64,000 nucleotides of DNA from an uncultured Kordia sp. Lineage in GTDB: Bacteria > Bacteroidota > Bacteroidia > Flavobacteriales > Flavobacteriaceae. Both the position numbers and the translations under genes were made by a program. Every line of letters starts with the position of its first letter. Positions within the stretch are counted from its first letter, which is position 1. The stretch lies in assembly GCF_947496985.1 (NCBI RefSeq), contig NZ_CANMEZ010000005.1, positions 248,001 to 312,000 on the forward strand. The letters run 5' to 3'. This document shows positions 43,493 to 54,500 of the stretch, one piece after another. The notes beneath the pieces are model-generated. The model saw only the letters and a list, made by a program, of their open reading frames with translations, did not search any database and had not been told where the DNA came from.

Positions 43493-46400
43493 TTAAAAAT
43501 CAAAATCCATATTGGGCAATTCCTTACTTACTTCGTTCAATTGATTTTGAAGTGTTATATCTTGTAATTTGCTGACTTTATTATCTATAATTAACTCAAT
43601 GATTTCTTGATAATAGTTTACTAATCGCATGATAGTTTCTTCTAAAAAGAGTTCTTTTCTATATGCTACTTTTAGTTGTATGTTATTTTTTTGATCGTCA
43701 ATCATAAAGATAAGTTTCGACTTTACTTCTTTGAAAATTGGTTCAATGGAAAGCGATTCATTATATAATCCATGTTGTTTTAAAGCGTCTATTAGACCTT
43801 CATTTTCTTGGTAAGAGAATAGAATATCATACAAAAAGTCATCATTAGGAATATTTAGACTACTATCAATTGCTTGTTTTTGATATTCTAAAATATTCCA
43901 AACTTCTGTTTGTATTTCATTGAAGAAATCAAGAATGGTATGATTATTTTTAGGCAACATTCGTATTGGGAATGTTTTGATAAAGATGCCGACAATGTTT
44001 TTTGTTTCTTCTTTAAATCGTTCAGAAAAAGGTGTTGCTACAATGATGTCTTCTTGTCCACTAATTTTTGAAAGTAAGATGCCTAATGTGCCTAAAAACA
44101 GGGTAGCTTCAGTTATTTTTTCTCGATTGCAAAAAGTTCGTATGTGTGTTGTTTTTGAAATATCGAAGACAAAGTTTAATTCACTTCCTTCTAAAGTAGC
44201 TATTGTACGTTCAACTTTGTCGTAGGGTAAATTCACTGCTTTTGCATCTAAGCAACGCTTTGTCCAGAAATCAGTTGTGGATTCAATTTGTAACTGAGTA
44301 GTTTCCCACTCAGCATAATCTTTATATGTAACTTTAGAAGTTTCTATTGCTTGTTCATTATATAAGTCAAGAAGATTGTGAATTAGTAGTTTAGCCGAAA
44401 CTGCATCAGAAATAATATGATGAATGTCAAAGTATACTATGTTTTGATCGCTTGGAAATTGCGCTAAAAAGATGCGAATCAAAGTAGGTTGATCTAATTG
44501 AAAAGGCTTTAAAAAAGCAGCATCAATTTGCGGTATCGCTTCATGCGAATCGTATTTTTTTGACTGAAATATTATTGAGTTTTCTTGATGGATTTTTTGA
44601 ACTACTTCATCATTAATGATATGAAAAGATGTACGTAATGCTTCATGTGTCATAACCAATGTATAGAAAGCAGCTTCTAATTTTGTAGCATTTACATTTC
44701 CTAAAGGAATTTTTAGTGCAGTATTATACATCGTACTATTTTGATGTAATTGCTGCTCTAGATATATTCTTTTTTGAGCGTTTGAAGTGGAATAATATTC
44801 TTTAAGTTTAACTTTTATAATTGGTTGCTTTTCAATTTTGTTTTCTACACGATCAATATATGTTGCCAATGCTCGCACATTTGGTTCTTTAAAGATTTCA
44901 TGTAAACTTATATCAACATTGAACGTTTCATAAATTTGAGCGCTTAGTCCAACAGCTTTTAGTGATTGTCCTCCAAGATCAAAAAAGTCGCTTGTAGCAC
45001 CGATAGTTTCAGGATTTTGATCAAGAAGATTTGCAAAAATGGTTGTTAATTTAATTTCAGTATCAGAAATCGGATGCTCATGATTTTCCATTTTCTGATT
45101 AACAGCATTTGGTAATTCACTCCATTTTACTTTTCCATTAATCGTCATAGGAATTTCAGAAATTCGTATGCAATGATTTGGAATCATATAAGATGGAATT
45201 CGTACCGTTAATTTTTCTCGGATTTCCTTATCCTTAATTTCTTCATTTGAAATATAATAAGCGTACAAAACGTCATCACCTAAAGCATCTTCTTTTACAG
45301 TAACCAAGACATTTTGAAATTGTGGGTATAGTGTCTGTATTTCTTTTTCTATTTCTTTGGTTTCAATTCTAAAACCTCGAATTTTTACTTGTTCATCATT
45401 TCTACCGTAATACACTAATTCACCACTGGATGAAAACTTAGCAATATCACCTGTTTTGTACATCTTCGTATTGGCTTCAAAAGGGTTTGGAAGGAATCGA
45501 TTTTGTGTTTCTTCAGAGTTATTCAAATATCCTAAGCCAACACTATTACCAGAAACATATACTTCTCCATACGCTCCTAAAGAAACATGTGTCAAAGAAT
45601 CGTTTAGAATGTGAATTTTTGTATTTGCCACAGGTGTTCCAATAGGAATTGTATGACCTGTATGTTTTTGAAAATCATATTTTTGAACAGTACAACCTAT
45701 CGTTGTTTCAGTTGGACCATATTCATTAAATAGTGTACAGTTTCCGTTAAATAATTCATGTATTTTTGAAGCAATCGTTACTGAAAATGCTTCTCCACCA
45801 ACAATAAAACGCTTTAAATTCGTATTTGAAATTCCTCGTTTTTGATAGTGATTCGCAATAATTTTTAAATGCGATGGCGTCAATTTCATAATTGTAACAC
45901 GATCGTCTTCAATGATTTCTGTAAGTAATGCTATTGGTGTTTCTTTCTCAGAATAGACTTCAATTGTATGTCCACTGATTAAAGGAACAAAGATGGAAGT
46001 CATGGTTAAATCAAAAGAAATTGAGGTGAATAAAGGAAAGCAAGTAGGCGTATCTTCAGTATATGTTTTCTTTCCCCATAAAGCGTAATTACACAAGTTT
46101 TCATGTGAAATCATTACGCCTTTAGGAATTCCTGTTGTGCCAGAAGTATGAATAATATAGGCTAACTGATTGGATTCAATTTGTATTGTAGGCGCAGTTA
46201 TCGGTCCCGCTATATCATCTAATTGTATGTCTAGCGCAAATAGATTTGTTGCATCTATGGAAATGTCAAACAAATACGTTGTTTCAGTTAATACGGTATT
46301 AATATTTGCATTTTGAAGAATTAGCTGTATTCTTTCTTCAGGATATTTTGGATCTATTGGGACAAAGGCAGCTCCAGATTTTAGAATCCCTAAAATTCCA

Positions 46401-49400
46401 ACAAGTAAATTGATACTTCTATCAGCTAATGTAGCAACTAATTCACCTGGTTTTATGTTTAAATCTTCAATTAGATAATGTGCTAATTGATTGGATTTTT
46501 TATCCAATTCTTGGTACGTTATACTCGTATTTTCATGTACAATAGCAATTTCATTCGGAACATGAATGACTTGCTTTTTAAATTCATCCAACACCGTTTT
46601 TCCTAGGTATTCAGGTTTCTCAGTTGCGTTATAAGTTTGTAGAAATTTAGTTTCTGCTAAATTTGGTTGTAATAACGAAGCAATAGTTGTATTTGGTGTC
46701 GTAAGGAAAGCGGAGAGAATTTCATTAAAATAATCTGCATAGCGTTCCATTGTTTCGTTAAGGAAAAGATCTGTTGCATATTCAAGATTGAATCGGATGC
46801 CTGAATCACTTTCAAAACCTGTCAAAGAAAGATCAAATTTTGAAGTCGTTTGATGGTCTTCAAAATCTGTAATTCGCTCAATAAGAACAGTTCCATCGTT
46901 ACTTTTTATAACATTTGATTGTTTCTTATAATCAAACATGGCATCAAATAAAGGATTCCGATCTGTAGCCCATGAAAGAGAAGCGTCTGCAATGAGTTCT
47001 TCAAAAGGAAGTTCTTGATTTTCAAAACAACTTTCGGTTTCAGACATTACATTCTTGATAAAATCTATACTCTTTGTTGTGGTTTCTATTATAGCTTTTA
47101 ATGGAATTGTGTTCGCAAATAATCCAACTAATTTCTCCATATCAGGATGCGCTCTTCCCACAACAGAAGTTCCGACAATGATTTCTTTTTGATTGGATAC
47201 TTTTAAAAGTAGTATGTAAAAAGCACTTAATAGTACGTTGAAATTATTCAGTTCATACTTTTTTGTAAATTCTTGAAGTTGTATTTCGTTTTCTTTAGAA
47301 AGTTCAAATTGGAAAACTTTTCCATTTGTACTTTTCTTTTTCCTTGTTTTATCAATCGGTAATTCTAATGCAGGAATTTTTGATAATTCTTTTTGTTGCC
47401 AGAAGTTTCGTTGTGTTTCTAAACTCTCTGTATAGGCGTTTTGCAACTGCCAAGCAGCAACATCCTTGTACTGTACGGTTAATGGTTCGAGTGTTTCATT
47501 TTCATAGAAAGCAATTAAGTCTCGAATTAAAATATTTAACGAAACACCATCCGAAATAATATGATGCATGTCTACAAGTAACATTGTTTCTGCATGAGTT
47601 TCGAGTATTCCAATACGAATTAATGGAGAAATATTTAAATTAAACGGACGTACAAATTGTTGTATAGTTTGCGCTAAACTTTCATAAGCTACCGTTAAAT
47701 TTTCAATTGTAAATTCTAATGAATCTTGTATTTTTAGTACAGGTGTTCCTTGATCAAATATAAAATAGGAGCGAAGAATTTCATGTCGATCTAGTAGTTT
47801 TTGAAACGCAACTTGCAAACGATCAATGTTCATATTTTCGCAACGTAACACTTGCAACATGTTATACGAAATGTTTTCTCTGTCTAGTTCTTGAAGCACA
47901 TAAATTCTTTTTTGAGCAGAGGAAACTCTGTAGTGTGTGCTTTTTTCAAGTACAGGAATTGTACTTGATCTAAATGAACTTTGCGACGTCATGATTTTTG
48001 CAGTAACAGCGGCAATAGTTGAGTTTGCCATGAATACTTCCAACGAAAGTTCAGTTTTGTATTGTTTTTGAATTAAAGAAAGTAATCGAAGTGCATTTAA
48101 TGAATCGCCACCTAATTCAAAGAAATTTTCATCAAGTTTAGGACGTTCACCTAATATTTTTTCAAATAGTGTTGTAATTCCTTTTTCTATTTGTGTTTGA
48201 TCTAAAATTTCAGCAGTTTCTTCTTCGTTGGTTTCGTTTAAAAATGATTGTAAACGTTTAGATTCTGCTTTAATTCGTGCTTCTAAATTTGTTACAGAAA
48301 CGGCAATATCTGGAATATTAAGCGAAAGAATTTTTTCAAAAGCCAACACAGCTTCTACAGGCGTTAATCCAATTAAATCATTAGAAATTTCATCTTTATA
48401 AATTGCATTTGTTTGTTTTGCCATTCCAGTTTGCAACCAGCGATCCCATTGAATGGAAATAATTTTTATGTTATTTTTATTGTGTGCTGATCGTGCATAA
48501 TGATTCATGAAAGCATTGGCTGCCACATACGCAGCTTGTCCAATTTCACCAAGTAACGAACTTAGCGAAGAACATAAAATAACAAAATCGATAGCTTCGT
48601 TTTGTATGAGTTTGTCAATCACAAGTGTTCCTTGCACTTTGGCTTCTAGTACATCCTCAATTTGTTTCGTTTCCTTAAATCGAAGTAAACTTCCATCTGC
48701 AATTCCGGCTGCATGAATGATTCCATTGATTGTTGTAAATTTTGTTTTTACAGTATTGAAAAATTCGCGCATGCTAGTTTCATCAGAAACATTTACCGAA
48801 ACAATCATGATTTGTGAACCAGAACGTTCAATTTCTATCAGTTTTGTTAGTTTTTCTTTTAGAGAAGTTGACGTGTTTTCATCTTGTAAAATCGTTTCCC
48901 AATGTGCATTTTCTGGAAAAGAGTTTCGTGTTGTTAAAACTAATGTACACGTATTTTTCTTGGCTAAGAAAGATGCTAAAGTTAATCCGACACCACCTAA
49001 ACCACCAGTAATTATATAAGCACCTTTTTCTTTGATTTGAATTGAAGTTTCCTTCGTGCTTTCTAAATTTAATTTATCAGTTTTTTGAATCCAACGATGA
49101 TTTCCACGATACGCAATTAAAGCATCTGTAGCTGAATTATTGATTTCAGAAAGTATTTTTTTAGCATATAATTGATGATTATTTAATGATTCAATAGTGT
49201 CAAATAATCCAATGTCAATATGTTTTGCTTTTAGGTTGTTAAATTCATTATTGATTACTTTGGCAAGTCCGCTATACGTACTTTTTATAGGATCAATTTC
49301 AGCTTCAATTCCAATAACATCAAATGCATTAATTGAAAGTGTTGTTGCGATTGCTTTTTCATTTAAAACATCATGATTTGTCAAGAGTTTGAGCAACTGA

Positions 49401-51523
49401 ATATAGTTTACAAACGTATCAGTTGTATGTTGTGTATCTTTCCAGAGATATAAAATAGTATCAATTCTGTCTCCGTTTTTTGCTAAATCGGCAACTAAAC
49501 GATCATTTTCAGAATTTGTATTGGAAAGGGTATAGTTTTCTGAATTAAGCTTATTATATGCATTTCCTTTTTGAATAAGAATTACCCTAATGTTTGCAGT
49601 TTTTAATTGATCAATTATTACATCATATAAAGTGTTTTGCTCATAACAAACTAACCAAGTTTTTGAGTTTTTTTCAGTACTGTTTGTTTCTAATGAATGA
49701 TGATCACGTGTCCATTTAGTAGTATAAAACCAATCTTCTACTTTCTGAGATTTTGGATGTTTATCACTTTCTTTTTTAACATCTAAAGTATTTTCAATTT
49801 TTAGCGGAAACTCAGTTTTAGCAAATGGATATGATGGTAAATCACATAATTGATAGGTAAGATTAAGATCGATATTTTTTCTGTCTAGATCATTTCCTTG
49901 ACACCATGATTGTGCGTGTGTAACCAGCTCGTTACTTTTATCATAAGAATGACCGTTATTATTGTTTTCTGAATCGTTTGTAATCCAATTTTTTACTTCT
50001 AATTGCGTGATTGCGTCCGCTATATTATTAGCTATAATAGCAGCTCTGTACTTAAATTTAGATCTTTTAGAAAGTGTATATGCAACATTTCCTAAATGTA
50101 TTGTTTTATCTTTTTTGAAAAATTCGGTATGCACTTGTAATTGCCTTTGAAGTGCTTCTTTCGTTTTTGCAGAGAAGGTGAGGAGTTGTGCTTTTTCGGG
50201 TGAACTTTCTTTTTCTTCTTGCGGATTCTCTTCCAAAATTACATGTACATTCGTTCCGCCAATTCCAAAGCTACTTACGCCAGCTCTTAAAGGAATTTCA
50301 TCATTTTTCCAATCAAGTAAACAATCGTTGATGTAAAAAGGACTGTTTTTGAAATCTATTTCAGGATTTAAATTTTTAAAATTTGGATGCGGAGGAATTG
50401 CTTTGTGTTGAAGACATAGTATTGTTTTAATAATTCCAGCAATACCAGCAGCAGCATCTAAATGTCCAATGTTTGCTTTGACAAAACCGAGCGCACAGGT
50501 TTTTTCTTTTTGACCTTTGAAAACTTCTGTCAATGCTTTTGCTTCAATTGGATCGCCTAAAAAAGTTCCTGTACCATGTGTTTCCACATAACCAATAGTT
50601 TCTGGAGTAACTCTTGACATATGAAGCGCCGATTTTATGACGTCTTTTTGTCCTTGAAAACTTGGCGCAGTATACCCAACTTTTTGATGTCCATCATTAT
50701 TAATTGCAGAACCTTTTATGATGGCATGAATTTTATTATTATCTGTAATGGCGTCCGTTAAACGTTTTAAAACAATGACACCAACACCATCACTAAATAT
50801 GGTTCCACTAGCCGTTTTGTCAAAAGGTTTGCATTTTCCATCTGGCGATAGAATCATTCCTTCTTCATGAATGTATCCTCCTTCATTGAGTAAATTGACA
50901 GAAACACCACCAGCCAGCGCTGATTTGCATTCGCCCATTAATAAGGATCTACACGCTAAATGAATGGCAACTAAAGCAGTAGAACACGCTGTTTGAACAG
51001 CAATTGCAGGACCCTTAAGATTAAGTTTGTGAGCAACTCTAGAAATCATTAAATCTTTATCACTAAGCAATGAATTTGCATATTCATCAAAAGCTGTTGC
51101 ACTTCCTTTTGAAAGTTCTTTTCGCCATTCATAACTAGAAGAACTTCCTCCAAAGAGCCCGATTTTTTCATTTAAATTTTCAGGATCAAAACCTGCATTT
51201 TCCATTGCTGACCAACAGCATTGATGAAATAGTCGCGTTTGCGGATGCATTACTTTTGCTTCTGCAGCTGCATATCCAAAAAAACGAGCATCAAAGCACG
51301 CTACATTGTCTAATTCACCTTTTGCCTTAACATGATTTTCTAAAGAAATACTGTCTTTATGAAAACTTTTTTTCTTGGCTTCTTCCTCCGAAAAAAACGA
51401 AATACTTTCTTTTCCTTCGCATAAGTTTTTCCAAAAGTCAGTTATGTTTTTTGCGCCAGGAAATTCACCATGCATACCAATGATGGCGATTTCCATGCCT
51501 GTTAGTTTTGTTTTCTTATTCAT
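43493..51523 (-). CDS. Hybrid PKS-NRPS: KS-KR-ACP-C-A(Asn)-PCP-C, no AT domain
   Basis: This 2676-residue protein opens with a ketosynthase (10-430; active Cys180 in QTACSTALVAI, His in HGTGT and NIGHLDAAAG). Residues 430-600 keep the KS-AT linker-like pieces and the post-AT LPSYPFAKTEF strand, but no GQGxQ or GHSxGE, so the AT is missing. An intact ketoreductase follows (GGLGGVG near 840; Ser986, Tyr999), then an ACP (FFELGGDSL, Ser1141). The NRPS half has a C domain (HHIISDG, 1320-1326) and an A domain (1640-2140) with code D-L-T-K-I-G-E-I-G-K, very close to the classical Asn code. It continues with a PCP (Ser2187) and a final C domain whose motif is HHIISDA (2368-2374). The tail is PNMDFDF. 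Its start overlaps the upstream stop by 8 bp. A malonyl unit must be loaded in trans, perhaps by the neighbouring AT. Confidence 0.95.
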   Translation of the reverse strand: MNKKTKLTGMEIAIIGMHGEFPGAKNITDFWKNLCEGKESISFFSEEEAKKKSFHKDSISLENHVKAKGELDNVACFDARFFGYAAAEAKVMHPQTRLFHQCCWSAMENAGFDPENLNEKIGLFGGSSSSYEWRKELSKGSATAFDEYANSLLSDKDLMISRVAHKLNLKGPAIAVQTACSTALVAIHLACRSLLMGECKSALAGGVSVNLLNEGGYIHEEGMILSPDGKCKPFDKTASGTIFSDGVGVIVLKRLTDAITDNNKIHAIIKGSAINNDGHQKVGYTAPSFQGQKDVIKSALHMSRVTPETIGYVETHGTGTFLGDPIEAKALTEVFKGQKEKTCALGFVKANIGHLDAAAGIAGIIKTILCLQHKAIPPHPNFKNLNPEIDFKNSPFYINDCLLDWKNDEIPLRAGVSSFGIGGTNVHVILEENPQEEKESSPEKAQLLTFSAKTKEALQRQLQVHTEFFKKDKTIHLGNVAYTLSKRSKFKYRAAIIANNIADAITQLEVKNWITNDSENNNNGHSYDKSNELVTHAQSWCQGNDLDRKNIDLNLTYQLCDLPSYPFAKTEFPLKIENTLDVKKESDKHPKSQKVEDWFYTTKWTRDHHSLETNSTEKNSKTWLVCYEQNTLYDVIIDQLKTANIRVILIQKGNAYNKLNSENYTLSNTNSENDRLVADLAKNGDRIDTILYLWKDTQHTTDTFVNYIQLLKLLTNHDVLNEKAIATTLSINAFDVIGIEAEIDPIKSTYSGLAKVINNEFNNLKAKHIDIGLFDTIESLNNHQLYAKKILSEINNSATDALIAYRGNHRWIQKTDKLNLESTKETSIQIKEKGAYIITGGLGGVGLTLASFLAKKNTCTLVLTTRNSFPENAHWETILQDENTSTSLKEKLTKLIEIERSGSQIMIVSVNVSDETSMREFFNTVKTKFTTINGIIHAAGIADGSLLRFKETKQIEDVLEAKVQGTLVIDKLIQNEAIDFVILCSSLSSLLGEIGQAAYVAANAFMNHYARSAHNKNNIKIISIQWDRWLQTGMAKQTNAIYKDEISNDLIGLTPVEAVLAFEKILSLNIPDIAVSVTNLEARIKAESKRLQSFLNETNEEETAEILDQTQIEKGITTLFEKILGERPKLDENFFELGGDSLNALRLLSLIQKQYKTELSLEVFMANSTIAAVTAKIMTSQSSFRSSTIPVLEKSTHYRVSSAQKRIYVLQELDRENISYNMLQVLRCENMNIDRLQVAFQKLLDRHEILRSYFIFDQGTPVLKIQDSLEFTIENLTVAYESLAQTIQQFVRPFNLNISPLIRIGILETHAETMLLVDMHHIISDGVSLNILIRDLIAFYENETLEPLTVQYKDVAAWQLQNAYTESLETQRNFWQQKELSKIPALELPIDKTRKKKSTNGKVFQFELSKENEIQLQEFTKKYELNNFNVLLSAFYILLLKVSNQKEIIVGTSVVGRAHPDMEKLVGLFANTIPLKAIIETTTKSIDFIKNVMSETESCFENQELPFEELIADASLSWATDRNPLFDAMFDYKKQSNVIKSNDGTVLIERITDFEDHQTTSKFDLSLTGFESDSGIRFNLEYATDLFLNETMERYADYFNEILSAFLTTPNTTIASLLQPNLAETKFLQTYNATEKPEYLGKTVLDEFKKQVIHVPNEIAIVHENTSITYQELDKKSNQLAHYLIEDLNIKPGELVATLADRSINLLVGILGILKSGAAFVPIDPKYPEERIQLILQNANINTVLTETTYLFDISIDATNLFALDIQLDDIAGPITAPTIQIESNQLAYIIHTSGTTGIPKGVMISHENLCNYALWGKKTYTEDTPTCFPLFTSISFDLTMTSIFVPLISGHTIEVYSEKETPIALLTEIIEDDRVTIMKLTPSHLKIIANHYQKRGISNTNLKRFIVGGEAFSVTIASKIHELFNGNCTLFNEYGPTETTIGCTVQKYDFQKHTGHTIPIGTPVANTKIHILNDSLTHVSLGAYGEVYVSGNSVGLGYLNNSEETQNRFLPNPFEANTKMYKTGDIAKFSSSGELVYYGRNDEQVKIRGFRIETKEIEKEIQTLYPQFQNVLVTVKEDALGDDVLYAYYISNEEIKDKEIREKLTVRIPSYMIPNHCIRISEIPMTINGKVKWSELPNAVNQKMENHEHPISDTEIKLTTIFANLLDQNPETIGATSDFFDLGGQSLKAVGLSAQIYETFNVDISLHEIFKEPNVRALATYIDRVENKIEKQPIIKVKLKEYYSTSNAQKRIYLEQQLHQNSTMYNTALKIPLGNVNATKLEAAFYTLVMTHEALRTSFHIINDEVVQKIHQENSIIFQSKKYDSHEAIPQIDAAFLKPFQLDQPTLIRIFLAQFPSDQNIVYFDIHHIISDAVSAKLLIHNLLDLYNEQAIETSKVTYKDYAEWETTQLQIESTTDFWTKRCLDAKAVNLPYDKVERTIATLEGSELNFVFDISKTTHIRTFCNREKITEATLFLGTLGILLSKISGQEDIIVATPFSERFKEETKNIVGIFIKTFPIRMLPKNNHTILDFFNEIQTEVWNILEYQKQAIDSSLNIPNDDFLYDILFSYQENEGLIDALKQHGLYNESLSIEPIFKEVKSKLIFMIDDQKNNIQLKVAYRKELFLEETIMRLVNYYQEIIELIIDNKVSKLQDITLQNQLNEVSKELPNMDFDF

Positions 51524-54500
51524 TTTCTAGCTCATTATTCATGTTAAAAAAAGATAATGATCGATTTAAGATATCTAAGCTGTCTTCTTGTTCAGCGATT
51601 TCTTCTTCGGGTATAATTCCTTGAATATTTGTCACCAATTCACGAATGGTTGGATGATTGAAAAAATCTGTAATTGTGACAGTTGTGTTAGCAGTTTCTT
51701 GCAATTTTCCGTTTAACTCTGTAATGTCTAAAGAGGTTAAACCTAAATCAAAAAAGTTGTCTTGTACACTAACTCCTGAAATTCCGACTTGCTCTTCTAC
51801 AAGTGTTGCTAGTTTCAATTCAAGTTCACCTTCTGGTGCAATATATTCACCATTAAGACCTAATGTTGTTCGGGAAAGTTTGACTGTTTTTACTGGGTTT
51901 TCTTTTTTGTGAGTTCTATTTTTAAAGAAGTTTTCACTCTCGTTTTGTAATTGTTTTAATGTTCTGTCTAATACAATTACTTGTGATTCTTGTAGCGAAA
52001 GTATTGTTTGTAATGCTTTTACACCTTGTTCTTTTGTGATACTAATTTCATCAATTGACTGATTCGTTCTTTTTGAAGGAGCAGCCATACCCATATGTTT
52101 CCAAGTTGTCCAATTGACACTTGTAATCAATTTACATTTTAGAAGGTAATTGTTGTTTTTCGCGAAAGCGTCCAAGAAATTATTCGCAACTACATACGCA
52201 GCTTGTCCATAAGCGCCAAACACAGATGCTAACGAAGAAAATAGTATAAAAAAGTCTAGTTCTTCATTTTGTAATGCGTTTGCTAAGTGTATTGTTCCGT
52301 TTATTTTAGGCGTAAGTACTTTTTGAATTGATGCTTCTGACCTATGAATTAAAACGCCACCATAATCTGCAATTCCTGCTGCATGAAGTACGCCGTTTAT
52401 ATTTGTATGTTTGTCTTTGATTGTTTTGATTGCCTTTTGGACATCTTCATGAACTCCTATGTCTGCAGTTATTAAATTTATATGTGAACCAAGTGTTTCT
52501 ATTGCGATTAACTTTTCTAGTACTTGTTTTGTTTGGTCTGTTGTAGTCGTTTTTAGTTGTGATGCCCAGCTTTTATAAGGATCAATACCTTTTGTGCTTC
52601 TATTGATCAATATGATATTTACAGTTTCCTGATTTGCTATGCTTAATGCAACTTCCAATCCAATCTCACCTAAACCACCAGTAATGATATATGTATTGTT
52701 GTGTTGTATTGCTACAGATTTTATATTGGAAACATCATAGTTTTCATAAGTTTGAACCCAACGATGTCCATTTCTGTATGCGCTTGCGATTTCTTTTTGA
52801 TTTGATTTGAATTCTTTAATAAGTTCAACAACTGTAATTTCATCAATAGTATGATTTGTACATTGGATGTCAATTGTTTTTGTGGTTATGTGTTCAAATT
52901 CTTTTGAAATAGCAATTAACATTCCTTCTAATATTGCTTGCAATGTGTTTTTATACTCATTGTCAATAATTTTATGTAGTGAATTTGTAATGACATTTAT
53001 ATGTGCATTTAAAGGAATGCTTACAGTATGAAATGCTTTTGCTAAGCGATGAATATTATAAAAAGAGGCATAGAGTTGATCATTTTCAGAAGTATTATTA
53101 TTTGTTTCAAGATTCCACAAATAGATAATTTCTACATTTTCAGTATTTAGTTGTTGTAAGATGCGTTCATAATGTGATGCTTCTTTTGGATTGATACTGA
53201 TTGCTGTTTCACTAAGTTGTTCATATGTTTCTGATCGACTGATTGTTATTACGTTTTGATGCGTAAAGAATTTGTTTTGTAATAGTATTTCGCTATGCGA
53301 AGTATTATCAGTAAAAAACAGCCAAGTTTTCGCTGAATCATTCTTTGTATCAGTATTTTTAGGTAATTTTCTTCGGATCCAATTTGGGGTGTAATACCTA
53401 AGTTGTTTACTTTTTATAGGAGTTGTTGTTTTCTTCTTTTCAAATTTCGTTTTGGTAAAAGGATATGCAGGTAATGTGATTACTGATCTTGTTTCGTTTT
53501 CAGTTTGCCAAGGAATTGTTGCGATGAAATCTTTTTCCCAAAGCATGCCAATTCGTTGAGAGAGTAATTCGTTATCATCGATGTTTTCCTTTGCTTTTTT
53601 GCTTGTATTCCAAGCAATGTCTTTATAGTTTCTTCCTAAGTGGGATTTTACAATACTTGCAAGCGTATTGCCTGGTCCAATTTCAAGAAATAGTGTGGTT
53701 CCTTCATCTTTTAATGTATCGATTCCTTTAGCAAAATTTACGGTGTTTCTAAGATGATTTGTCCAATAGGAATCGTCTTGTATCATTTCTTGTGTGATAA
53801 AATCTCCCGTAAGGTTAGAAATGTATGGAATTTGAATAGTTCCTTTGGAAACAGTTTTTAGTTTTTGAATATATGCTTCCAGCATTCCTTCCATCATATG
53901 TGAATGGAATGCATGTGATGTTTTTAATGGAATGGAAATGATTCCTTGTTCTTTAAAATTAGTTTGTAATTTTTGAATTGCTGCATCAGTTCCTGAAAGA
54001 ACACAGCTTTTATGTGTATTGATTACAGCTATAGCAACCTGATCGTTGGTGTATTGTTTGGCTTCAGAAGCAGAAAGCATTACACTAATCATTGTACCAG
54101 CTTTCATGGATTGCATTAATTTTGCTCTGTCTACAATCAGTTTTAGTGTATCTTCAAGTTCAAAAAATCCTGAAATGCAAGCTGCTACATATTCACCTAA
54201 ACTATGACCAATTAGGTAATCTGGTTGTAAACCTATGTGTATTAGATATTTAGTTAAAGCATATTCAAAAGAGAATAAAAGCGGCTGGGTATATATAGTT
54301 TCATTTATTTGAGAAGCTTTATTCTCAGGATTTTTCGGATATATAATATCCTTATAATCAATTCCTGTGTAGTTGTGTAATGTTTGTAAACAAGCGTCTA
54401 ATTCTTTTTTGAAGTATATGTTTTGTTCATAGAGATCTTTCCCCATATTCACAAATTGTGCACCTTGCCCAGAAAACATAAATACCAGTTTCTTTTTTTG

